Assembly: GCA_910588335.1 (NCBI GenBank)
Contig: CAJUQV010000017.1
Span: 6,004-70,003 of the forward strand
From: an uncultured Ruminiclostridium sp.
GTDB lineage: Bacteria; Bacillota; Clostridia; Oscillospirales; Ruminococcaceae
Reading direction: 5' to 3'
DNA: 64,000 nucleotides
Shown: positions 23,907 through 31,779 of the stretch, in pieces
Numbering within the stretch: position 1 is the first letter of the stretch
Layout: every line of letters starts with the position of its first letter
The notes under the pieces: model-generated
What the model was told of the DNA's origin: nothing
What the model saw: only the letters and a program-made list of their open reading frames with translations
Database searches by the model: none
Translations under genes and position numbers: made by a program

Positions 23907-25124
23907 TCAGAAATCAACCTCTGTATCGTAATAGCAGCATTTAAGCAGCTTTTCCATTTCCTCTACGCTGATTTTGCGGGGGTTGGAGCCGGTGCAGGCG
24001 TCGCCGATGGCGTTGACCGCAATATCGTGGAGCCTTTCCAGAAATACGTTTTCGGGAACGAAGCCCTGATCGCAGGGGAAGCTGTCCGCGCCGTAATTCT
24101 TGATGCAGTGAGGAATATTAAGGTCATCGTTCATCTTTCTGAGATAAGCGATAAGGTTCTTTACCTTCTCCTCGTCGGTATTTCCGCCTAAACGCATATA
24201 GTCGGCAATATGACCGTATCTCTTTGCGGCGGTGGGATCCTTGGCGTTAAACGCGATAACCTTGGGCAGATACATGGCGTTAGCCGCTCCGTGAATGATG
24301 TGTGCTCCATAATCGTCGAAAGCCGCACCCGTTTTGTGCGCCATGGAGTGAACAATACCCAAAAGGGCGTTGGAGAACGCCATACCCGCAAGGCACTGGG
24401 CGTTGTGCATGGTGTCGCGCTTAGTCATATCTCCGTTATAGGAATCAACCAGATCTCTCTGGATCATCACAATAGCGTGAAGCGCAAGAGGATCGGTATA
24501 ATCGGTGTTGGCTGTGGAAACATAAGCCTCGATTGAGTGCGTCATAGCGTCCATACCCGTATGCGCGACAAGTTTCTTAGGCATTGTCTCCGCAAGGTCG
24601 GGGTCAACTATTGCAACGTCGGGGGTGATTTCAAAGTCGGCGATAGGATACTTTATGCCCTTATTATAATCCGTTATGATGGAGAAGGCCGTAACCTCGG
24701 TAGCGGTGCCCGATGTGGAAGAGATGGCGCAGAATTTCGCTTTCTTTCTCAGAGCGGGGATACCGAATACCTTGCACATTTCCTCAAAGGTAATGTCGGG
24801 ATATTCGTATTTTATCCACATGGCCTTTGCCGCGTCGATAGGAGAACCGCCGCCCATAGCGATTATCCAGTCGGGCTGGAACTTCAGCATGGCGTCCGCG
24901 CCGCGCATAACGGTATCAACTGAAGGATCGGGTTCAATTCCCTCAAAAAGCTCGACTTCAAATCCCGCTTCTTTAAGATAAGCGATGGCCTTATCCAGAA
25001 AACCGAATTTCTTCATAGAGCCTCCGCCTGTGCAGATCATGGCTTTCTTTCCACTGAAGCTTTTAAGAGCCTCCAAAGCTCCTTTTCCGTGATAAAGGTC
25101 GCGAGGTAAAGTAAATCTGGTCAT
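23907..25124 (-). CDS. Iron-containing alcohol dehydrogenase
   Basis: This 405-aa class III (Fe-ADH) enzyme would interconvert aldehydes or ketones and alcohols with NAD(P)H during fermentation. The cofactor motif is MGGGSPIDAAKAMW, followed by SSTSGTATEVTAF. The metal ligands lie in the TGMDAMTHSIEAY and HSMAHKTGAAFDDYGAHIIHG segments (Asp and three His). The sequence resembles the C-terminal half of AdhE and clostridial butanol dehydrogenases more than DhaT, but the substrate is not certain. It is monocistronic with its own promoter (25248-25276) and an AAAGGA ribosome site. Confidence 0.92.
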   Translation of the reverse strand: MTRFTLPRDLYHGKGALEALKSFSGKKAMICTGGGSMKKFGFLDKAIAYLKEAGFEVELFEGIEPDPSVDTVMRGADAMLKFQPDWIIAMGGGSPIDAAKAMWIKYEYPDITFEEMCKVFGIPALRKKAKFCAISSTSGTATEVTAFSIITDYNKGIKYPIADFEITPDVAIVDPDLAETMPKKLVAHTGMDAMTHSIEAYVSTANTDYTDPLALHAIVMIQRDLVDSYNGDMTKRDTMHNAQCLAGMAFSNALLGIVHSMAHKTGAAFDDYGAHIIHGAANAMYLPKVIAFNAKDPTAAKRYGHIADYMRLGGNTDEEKVKNLIAYLRKMNDDLNIPHCIKNYGADSFPCDQGFVPENVFLERLHDIAVNAIGDACTGSNPRKISVEEMEKLLKCCYYDTEVDF

Positions 25125-25247
25125 TTCAATCAGGTCCTTTCTTATTAGTTGGTTTTATTTTACTCTGTTTTTGCTTTGCTATTCAATTCCAAACTACAAA
25201 TGAATTAAACTGCAAAATCGACTTTTACGTCCACCTTGTTTGTTAAA

Positions 25248-25276
25248 ATTATAACACTCTCTTTAACCTATGTCAA
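25248..25276 (-). promoter_or_regulatory. Promoter of the alcohol dehydrogenase gene
   Basis: On the minus strand TTGACA (25271-25276), 17 bp, TATAAT (25248-25253). The leader is about 115 nt. Confidence 0.88.
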
Positions 25277-25383
25277 CACCTCAATTATTATAAGATATCG
25301 GTTTCTGTTTTGTAATTTTTTTATGGAAAAAAATGTAACTTATAAAACGATGACATTTTTTGTGTCATTGCCCCAAAAACAAA

Positions 25384-25412
25384 AATCGGGCAAAGCAAAA
25401 CTCCGCCCGATT
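25384..25412 (-). terminator. Terminator after the pilus cluster
   Basis: AATCGGGC (25384-25391) pairs with GCCCGATT (25405-25412) and a T-rich run follows on the minus strand, about 105 bp past the pilT stop. Confidence 0.75.
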
Positions 25413-25429
25413 ATAAACTTGAACGCGAT

Positions 25430-25459
25430 TTGGAGAAAAAACCGATGTTTTTTCTCCAA
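25430..25459. repeat. Perfect 13-bp hairpin between pilT and the terminator
   Basis: TTGGAGAAAAAAC (25430-25442) pairs exactly with 25447-25459 across a 4-nt loop. It lies in the pilT 3' untranslated region and could be an RNA-processing or stabilising stem. Confidence 0.6.
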
Positions 25460-25517
25460 CCCCTTTTTCTTCCGAAATTTATATTTATGTTTTTTTAATA
25501 GACTGACCGCCCTTTGA

Positions 25518-26585
25518 CTATCTCATTCCGAGATATTGTTCAAATTCCCTTCTGTCCTGACACCTTGTCTTAGCTACTTCTTCCGTGATTTTGCCGCTTC
25601 TTACCAGCGAAGCGAGGTTCTGATCAAGCGTAAACATTCCGTCCGCCTTACCCGTCGCTATGGTATTGGGAATCTGGAATATCTTCCCCTCACGTATCAG
25701 CGCAGACACGGCGTCGGTACATTTAAGAAGCTCAAGCGCCGCCACTCGTCCCTTTTTATCGGCGGTAGACACAAGCGTCTGCGAAACTATACCCACCAGC
25801 ACATTGCTGAGCTGTGATCTTATCTGTCCCTGTGAATGAGCGGGGTAAACGTCCACAATACGGTCAAGCGTTTCCGCCGCACCGGTGGTATGCAGAGTTG
25901 AAAGTACCAGATGTCCCGTTTCGGCGGCGGTTACCGCGGCGTTGATTGTTTCAAAGTCGCGCATTTCTCCCACCAGAATAACGTCGGGATCCTCGCGAAG
26001 AGAAGAGCGCAGCGCTTTTGAAAAGCTTTCCACGTCAACGTTTACCTCGCGCTGTGTAATCATGGACTGTTTATGATTGTGAACGTACTCGATAGGATCC
26101 TCGATAGTGATTATGTGGCAGTTTCTCTGACGGTTGATATAATCTATCATTGCGGCCAGCGTGGTGGATTTTCCCGAACCGGTAGGTCCCGTTACCAAAA
26201 CCATTCCTCTCGGTCTCAGCGCAAATTCTCCCAGAAGCGCGGGAAGCCCCAAATCCTTCAAAGTGGGTATCTCGTTAAGGAGAAGGCGCATAGCCACCGC
26301 GTGATAGCCCCGCTGACGGTAAACGTTGACTCTGTGCCTCTGCCCCGCCGTGGAAACAAAGGAAAAGTCCGCGTCCAAACCCTGCTGAATGACCTGTTTA
26401 TGCTTTACCGTAGTAATCTGGTTGATAACGCTTACTATAAGCGGTTCGGTCATATCGGGGTACTTGGCGAATTTTTTTATATCGCCGTTTATTCTGACTA
26501 TCGGGGGCAGTCCCACCGTGAAATGTACGTCTGACGCTTTTATCGCCCTTGCCTCGTCGAGAATTTCATTGATGTCCAGTGCCAT
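25518..26585 (-). CDS. pilT: Type IV pilus retraction ATPase PilT
   Basis: This 355-aa cytoplasmic hexameric ATPase depolymerises the pilus and powers twitching. It has the N-terminal SDVHFTVGLPPIVRINGD box, Walker A GPTGSGKSTTLAAM, Asp box TIEDPIEYVH, Walker B SLREDPDVILVGEMRD, and the His box AAETGHLVLSTLHTTGA. The C-terminus carries AIRE-like content (ALIREGKIFQIPN) typical of PilT rather than PilB. It is the last gene of the pilus cluster, preceded by the Fic gene. Its presence implies retractile pili. Confidence 0.96.
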   Translation of the reverse strand: MALDINEILDEARAIKASDVHFTVGLPPIVRINGDIKKFAKYPDMTEPLIVSVINQITTVKHKQVIQQGLDADFSFVSTAGQRHRVNVYRQRGYHAVAMRLLLNEIPTLKDLGLPALLGEFALRPRGMVLVTGPTGSGKSTTLAAMIDYINRQRNCHIITIEDPIEYVHNHKQSMITQREVNVDVESFSKALRSSLREDPDVILVGEMRDFETINAAVTAAETGHLVLSTLHTTGAAETLDRIVDVYPAHSQGQIRSQLSNVLVGIVSQTLVSTADKKGRVAALELLKCTDAVSALIREGKIFQIPNTIATGKADGMFTLDQNLASLVRSGKITEEVAKTRCQDRREFEQYLGMR

Positions 26586-26636
26586 TGTCTTGGTTTCCTT
26601 TCCAGATTTTTAATACTTATCCTATCGGAACACATT

Positions 26637-27371
26637 TTAAACTATAAATTTTTTTATTTTTTCGTAATACATTGCCTGCTCCCTTTCAAAAAAATCGAGA
26701 AGAGGCTTAAGTTCATTTTCTATCTGGGCTTTGTGAAGAGCGGAGTAGTAAACGGCCTTATCGTTATCGGTTATTATTACGGGCATTATATCGCTGTCAA
26801 GACACTGTTTTAATATTATCGCTCTGCCTGTTCTGCCGTTTCCGTCCTGAAACGGGTGGATACGCTCATATTCGGCGTGAAACTCGGCAATATCGGCTAA
26901 CTGTTTTTTTCCGGAATTGTATTTTAAAATAAGCGCTTCCATTCGGGCATGGATATTTTGGGGCAGCTCGGTTTCGATATCCGACACCTGATTAGCCCGA
27001 TTCTTATATTCGCCCACGGGATAACCGTTGGCGTAATCCTCAAAAACCCCGATTTTAAGCTGATAGTGAAACCGCTTTATCATATCGGAATCCAATGGCT
27101 TATCAAGCGATTTCAGAACTTCGTTGAACATTTTAAAATGTCCCGTCATTTCCTCAATATCCTTCGCTTTGTATACGGTGCGCTCGTTTTCGCTGAATAC
27201 CGTGCCGGTGTCGAAAAGCATTGCCGTCTGTTCGCTTGTAAGCGTACTGCCCTCGATTTTATTTGAATTGTAGGCCATCAGCTTTTGTGTGAGTGAATAT
27301 ACGCCTTTTCTGTCGCCTGCGGAAAATTCCCGCAAAATGGAGGATTTCAGAGTACGAGTAAGATTTTTCAT
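26637..27371 (-). CDS. Fic family protein, class II (N-terminal inhibitory motif)
   Basis: This 244-aa protein has the catalytic Fic motif HPFQDGNGRTGR (H172), which transfers AMP from ATP to a hydroxyl side chain in known members. It also has an N-terminal SNKIEG sequence at residues 36-41 that fits the (S/T)xxxE(G/N) inhibitory helix of self-regulated Fic proteins. The flap region is GEYKNRANQVSD. It sits between pilB (26 bp) and pilT (51 bp), same strand, so it shares their transcript. That placement is unusual; no separate antitoxin gene is needed for class II. Whether it modifies pilus ATPases or is an unrelated passenger is open. Confidence 0.88.
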   Translation of the reverse strand: MKNLTRTLKSSILREFSAGDRKGVYSLTQKLMAYNSNKIEGSTLTSEQTAMLFDTGTVFSENERTVYKAKDIEEMTGHFKMFNEVLKSLDKPLDSDMIKRFHYQLKIGVFEDYANGYPVGEYKNRANQVSDIETELPQNIHARMEALILKYNSGKKQLADIAEFHAEYERIHPFQDGNGRTGRAIILKQCLDSDIMPVIITDNDKAVYYSALHKAQIENELKPLLDFFEREQAMYYEKIKKFIV

Positions 27372-27397
27372 ATATATTTTTCTTTCACTTTAAAATA

Positions 27398-29092
27398 TTA
27401 TACGGAATACGTCGCCTTTACAAGCTCGTCAAGCGACGTCTCCCCATTCAGCACCATATCCGTCACGTTTTCCCTCAGAAGCTTGGTGCCGTGTTTTCTG
27501 GCGAGGTTGGCTATCTGTTCCTGATTGGCGTTTTTGGAGATAAGCTCCTTAAGGTCGTTGCCCGCCACTATAATTTCGTGAATGGCGGTACGTCCGTGAT
27601 AGCCCGTGCCTCCGCACTCGCGGCAGCCGCCTAATCTGGGCGTATAAATAACCGTCCTTTCGGTTTTTCCCACAAGTCTTAAATCCGCGGGATCATTAAG
27701 AATAAGCTTTTCCTTGCAGTGCGGGCAAAGAAGCTTTACCAGTCTCTGCGCCACTACGCCTATAAGCGAGGAAGCAACCATATAAGGCGCTACTCCCATA
27801 TCCACAAGGCGCATTATGGTACCCGCCGCATCGTTTGTATGCAGCGTGGAAAGCACAAGGTGTCCCGTAATCGCGGCGCGTATTGCGATATCGGCGGTTT
27901 CGCCGTCGCGTATCTCACCTAACATTATAACGTCGGGATCCTGTCTGAGAATGGAGCGAAGGGCGGCGGCAAAGGTCATACCTGCCTTTTCGTTTATCTG
28001 TACTTGGTTTATCCCGTCCATTTTCTTTTCCACGGGATCCTCTACCGTAACAATGTTGACCGTGGGCTTTGACAGCTCGCCCAAGGCGGCGTAAAGGGTG
28101 GTGGACTTACCGGAACCGGTAGGCCCCGTTACCAGCATAACGCCGTGAGGACAGCGGATAATGCTCTTAAACATTTCATAGTTATAATCGGTCATACCGA
28201 GATCGGTAATTTTTCTCGCCTTTTCGTCGGCGGTGGATAAAAGACGAATAACCACCTTTTCACCGTAAACGGTAGGAATCGAGCTTACACGAAGGTCGAG
28301 ATTGACACCGTCAACATTGACTCCGTAGCGTCCGTCAAGGGGGATTCTCTTTTCGGCTATGTTCATTCCCGCCAGAATTTTGATACGGGTAACCAAGGCA
28401 TTATGCACGTTGGGCTTGACCGACATCTGCTCCACCAGATCGCCGTCCAGTCTGAAGCGTATTCTTGTTTTGGTTTTAAACGGCTCTATATGGATATCCG
28501 AAGCGTTTTTTCTGAAAGCGTTTTCAACAAGGGTATTAACAAGCTTTACAACGGGGGCGTTGTCTATACGCTCGTCCGAGTTTTCAAGCTCCGCCTGCAT
28601 AAGCGCCTCGTTGGCGTCGTACTCCTTGTTGATGTCGTTCATCATGTCGCTTACGGTATTTTGTGAGTAAGCGCGGTCTATTGCGTCGACAATGGCGGAC
28701 TTTGTGGCCAACATCGGGTAAATTTCCATTCCCGAAGTGATCTTAAGTTCCTCGAAAATATAGAAGTTAACGGGATCGTTGGTGGCTACGTAAAGTCTTC
28801 CGCCCTGCATCTTATAACCGATTACGGTATTTTTTCTCGCAACGGCTTCGGGTATTTTCTTTACCGCCTCTCTATCTATTTTTGAGGTAACCAAATCTAT
28901 ATAGGGCACCTTAAGCCTTGCGGACAGCGCGTGAACCACCTGTGTTTCGCTGACGTATCCGAGCTTTAAAAGGATTTCGCCTATTTTTTCCCCGGCAAAA
29001 TCCGTTTTTTGCTTTACAAGTGCGTCGTTCAGCTGCACATCGGTAATATAGCCCGATTCAACCAAAAGTTGTCCTATGGGTACACTTTTCAT
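27398..29092 (-). CDS. pilB: Type IV pilus assembly ATPase PilB
   Basis: This 564-aa extension motor has an N-terminal T2SSE domain (IGQLLVESGYITDVQLNDAL...VVHALSARLKVPYIDL) and a linker. The ATPase core has SDIHIEPFKTKTRIRFRLDGD, Walker A GPTGSGKSTTLYAAL, the Asp box VEDPVEKKMDG, Walker B LRQDPDVIMLGEIRDGE and AAITGHLVLSTLHTNDA. A zinc-binding tetracysteine follows (CPHCKEKL...CRECGGTGYHGR). All are standard PilB/GspE features. The start is after AAAGGAAA. Upstream lies pilD on the other strand, which separates pilB from the pilC-pilO block. Confidence 0.96.
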   Translation of the reverse strand: MKSVPIGQLLVESGYITDVQLNDALVKQKTDFAGEKIGEILLKLGYVSETQVVHALSARLKVPYIDLVTSKIDREAVKKIPEAVARKNTVIGYKMQGGRLYVATNDPVNFYIFEELKITSGMEIYPMLATKSAIVDAIDRAYSQNTVSDMMNDINKEYDANEALMQAELENSDERIDNAPVVKLVNTLVENAFRKNASDIHIEPFKTKTRIRFRLDGDLVEQMSVKPNVHNALVTRIKILAGMNIAEKRIPLDGRYGVNVDGVNLDLRVSSIPTVYGEKVVIRLLSTADEKARKITDLGMTDYNYEMFKSIIRCPHGVMLVTGPTGSGKSTTLYAALGELSKPTVNIVTVEDPVEKKMDGINQVQINEKAGMTFAAALRSILRQDPDVIMLGEIRDGETADIAIRAAITGHLVLSTLHTNDAAGTIMRLVDMGVAPYMVASSLIGVVAQRLVKLLCPHCKEKLILNDPADLRLVGKTERTVIYTPRLGGCRECGGTGYHGRTAIHEIIVAGNDLKELISKNANQEQIANLARKHGTKLLRENVTDMVLNGETSLDELVKATYSV

Positions 29093-29211
29093 GGTATTTT
29101 GATTTCCTTTCTATATATCTATATACGAAATTACATTTTTTGTATTGCCTTTTCCTCAAAAAAATGATAAAATAGTAATATTATAAAAATCCATCAAAGG
29201 CGGTCTGAGCT

Positions 29212-29958
29212 ATGGAAAATTTTTTTAACACTGCTGCGGCAATTTTATTTTTTATATTGGGAAGCATTATAGGGAGCTTTTTAAACGTTCTCATCTATCG
29301 CCTTCCCAAAAAGGAATCTATCGTAAAGGGTCGGTCTCACTGTACATACTGCGGCAAGCAAATACTGAATATGGATCTTATCCCGATAATAAGCTATATT
29401 ATACTTAGGGGGAAGTGCCGTTACTGTAAGAAGCCCATTTCGCCTCGGTATATGATAGTGGAGCTTTTGACCGCCTGTTCTTATCTGGCGGCATATGTTG
29501 CGCTGGGGTATTCGGCGGAGCTTATTTACGCGGCGATTCTGTTTCCGGTGTTAATTACACTGAGTCTCTGGGATTTAAACCACAAGGAGATACCTTATAC
29601 TTGCAGTATAATAATAGCCGTTTTAGGCATAATTTCAATATTCACGTCCCATATCCCATGGTATGAGCATCTTATAGGAGCGGTAATTGTGGCTCTGCCA
29701 TTCGGGGTACTGTGTTTTCTGGGAGCAATGGGCGGCGGAGACGTTCAGCTTATGGCGGCGGCAGGGCTGCTGCTGGGCTGGAGCATCGTTCCGTCGGCGC
29801 TTATCGGTATTGTTTTGGGTGCAATTTTCGGGCTGATTGTGAAAGCGGTTACGAAAAGCAATGTTATAGTGTTCGGACCGTTTTTGTCTGTGGGTATATT
29901 TGCGGGGTTCCTTTGGGGAGAGGGGATTATTAACGCTTATCTGGGGCTTATAAGGTGA
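29212..29958 (+). CDS. pilD: Prepilin peptidase (leader peptidase/N-methyltransferase)
   Basis: This 248-aa membrane enzyme cleaves and methylates prepilins. The N-terminal domain carries GSFLNVLIYRLP and two zinc-binding pairs, CTYC and CRYC, for the methyltransferase module. The peptidase Asp residues lie in SLWDLNHKEIP and the GGGDVQLMAAAG motif. About seven to eight hydrophobic spans. It is the only cluster gene on the plus strand. Its 3' end shares a bidirectional terminator with the prepilin genes that converge on it. The ribosome site is AAAGGCGG. Confidence 0.95.
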   Translation: MENFFNTAAAILFFILGSIIGSFLNVLIYRLPKKESIVKGRSHCTYCGKQILNMDLIPIISYIILRGKCRYCKKPISPRYMIVELLTACSYLAAYVALGYSAELIYAAILFPVLITLSLWDLNHKEIPYTCSIIIAVLGIISIFTSHIPWYEHLIGAVIVALPFGVLCFLGAMGGGDVQLMAAAGLLLGWSIVPSALIGIVLGAIFGLIVKAVTKSNVIVFGPFLSVGIFAGFLWGEGIINAYLGLIR

Positions 29959-29979
29959 TTGGTTTGGTATAAACAGCTT

Positions 29980-30001
29980 AACGGAGGTTTGCGCCTCCGT
30001 T
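29980..30001. terminator. Bidirectional terminator between pilD and the prepilin operon
   Basis: AACGGAGG (29980-29987) pairs with CCTCCGTT (29994-30001), extended outward by AAACAGC/GCTGTTT, with T-runs on each side. Confidence 0.85.
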
Positions 30002-30022
30002 TTTTGCTGTTTTATATCGAAA

Positions 30023-30970
30023 TTATAAATCCGCTCTGACAACATACAAAATAACCAAACCGTCCTGAGTTAGCTTACCGTCCGCATCTGTTACCAGCTC
30101 TATTGTTGTGCCGTCCGCGCTTATCGAATTAACGCTGTCGGTTTTATCAAAGCTTGCTTTTCCGTTAAGCAATCTGAAAGAAAGACTTTTTATCTGGTTA
30201 GACGGTTCAAAAGAAGCAAATTTTTTAAAAACAGGTCGGCTCCCATTCCAATGGTCAAATTCGTCTTGTCCCGTCCTTTTGAAAATCTGGCTATGAATTG
30301 TAAGATATGTTTCACTGTCAGACGTTTTAGTTTCAAAGGCAATCTGATAGCTATATCCTACCCCGCCTGGTGAGTCATTACTGTAAAATTCATCGTTAAA
30401 CGCGTCAAATACGTGAAAATCGTCCCAATTTTTTCCGCCTTTTCCTTCGCCGCCGCCATCGCGTTCACTAAGTAAATTTGCAAATGTCTGCATATCCACA
30501 GACGGTAAACCCCAATTTAAATCTACAATATTGGTTTTCGTACCGTCAGCGTTTACTTTGCAGATTGTACCGAAATCATAAAGACGAAAATCGCCCGGAT
30601 AATTATTCATAACCGCGAAAGCTTTAATTTCCTCGCCAGCCTTCAAAGCGTTTCTGTAATCATTGAATTGATTATTCAGTGCGTCAATTTTCGGGTCGCT
30701 TGGCAAGGCATAGGCTGTTTCCGTGGCATGAGGATATGGCATAATACTTATCTTGGAAGCTTTTTCAACCATTCCTCTAATATATTCGTTAGCGGTATTG
30801 CACATTGAGTCCATATGTGCGTTTCCTTTTACGGAATTAAGCAGATTATTCACCAGTGCAAGCATTCCAGTAGCGCAAAGGAGCAGAACCGACGCGACTA
30901 TCAGTACGACCAATATTTCAACAAGCGTCAAGCCTTTTTTGCTTAAAATACGTTTATAAAATATTTTCAT
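30023..30970 (-). CDS. Prepilin (PilW-like minor pilin)
   Basis: This 315-aa protein has a class III prepilin leader ending KKG, cleavage before LTLVEI with the conserved Glu at +5, then a hydrophobic alpha1 helix (VLIVASVLLLCATGMLALV). A long soluble domain without repeats follows. Its length and position after another long prepilin fit PilW/ComGF-type minor pilins that prime assembly. Start after AAGGAG. Last gene of the pilC-to-prepilin operon; the terminator follows. Confidence 0.85.
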   Translation of the reverse strand: MKIFYKRILSKKGLTLVEILVVLIVASVLLLCATGMLALVNNLLNSVKGNAHMDSMCNTANEYIRGMVEKASKISIMPYPHATETAYALPSDPKIDALNNQFNDYRNALKAGEEIKAFAVMNNYPGDFRLYDFGTICKVNADGTKTNIVDLNWGLPSVDMQTFANLLSERDGGGEGKGGKNWDDFHVFDAFNDEFYSNDSPGGVGYSYQIAFETKTSDSETYLTIHSQIFKRTGQDEFDHWNGSRPVFKKFASFEPSNQIKSLSFRLLNGKASFDKTDSVNSISADGTTIELVTDADGKLTQDGLVILYVVRADL

Positions 30971-30987
30971 ATCTGCGCTCCTTGCAA

Positions 30988-31764
30988 TTATAAGTTAACT
31001 GAAATAGTGTTCCCTGTTCCCGTTCCGTTATTGAAATATTTGTCAAGGCTTCCGTAGGCGGCATAGTCGTCATCAGAAATATTGAAAGTTATCGCCGCGT
31101 TGACAGACGCGTCACCTGATTCGATTCTGACCGTGTTTTCATCTATCATAAGCATTTTTCCCGCGCTGGTGCCGCTGAATAATATGTCGTGCCAACCAGT
31201 GGGGAGAATTATTTTAACGGATATTTCTTTAGCGTCCGGCTTTGCCGAATTATAGTTTACCGTCCAGGTTACCTTTTGTTCACCGGTGCCCGCGATAACG
31301 GATTCATTTACGGTAATTTCATTTTTTTCCGCTCCGTATATCTTACTCTTACCGGAAACAGGAGGAGTAGATGGCGTACCGCCGCCGTTTTTTATCTCCT
31401 GAAATTTTTTATAGTTTGAAAAATCGTATTTTATAGCGCCGAGAGCGGCATCTGCATGAGAATCGTAATGCTTTTCGGCTTTAATATCATCGGTGCCGTT
31501 GGCAGGTATCGCTTCCGTGAATACTCCCGCGCCGTCAGGACAATCAAACACAATTTGTGACGTATAGGCGGTGGTATCCGCACCGTTTTCGACTATAAGA
31601 TCAATTTGACGGTCGATGTCATTTTCGAGTTTTTGATTGTTGTTCCTTGCGTTGATCGTAATGGTGAGAATAGACATAAGAAGTAGGGACATTATCGCCA
31701 GCACCGCCATAGCTACCACACATTCTACAAGCGTAAAGCCGCCTTTGTTTTTTAATTTCTTCAC
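30988..31764 (-). CDS. Prepilin (minor pilin)
   Basis: The 258-aa product starts at GTG 31764 after GGAGGA. The leader MKKLKNKGG is cleaved before FTLVECVVAMAVLA (Glu+5), giving the classic transmembrane alpha1. The C-terminal part (about 140-258) is beta-rich and contains a Pro/Gly/Thr hinge (GGGTPSTPPVSG). The GFTLVE motif is canonical. PilV/PilE-like minor pilin or possible main subunit; at this length the former is likelier. Confidence 0.85.
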   Translation of the reverse strand: MKKLKNKGGFTLVECVVAMAVLAIMSLLLMSILTITINARNNNQKLENDIDRQIDLIVENGADTTAYTSQIVFDCPDGAGVFTEAIPANGTDDIKAEKHYDSHADAALGAIKYDFSNYKKFQEIKNGGGTPSTPPVSGKSKIYGAEKNEITVNESVIAGTGEQKVTWTVNYNSAKPDAKEISVKIILPTGWHDILFSGTSAGKMLMIDENTVRIESGDASVNAAITFNISDDDYAAYGSLDKYFNNGTGTGNTISVNL

Positions 31765-31779
31765 TGCGTTTTCCTCCTT

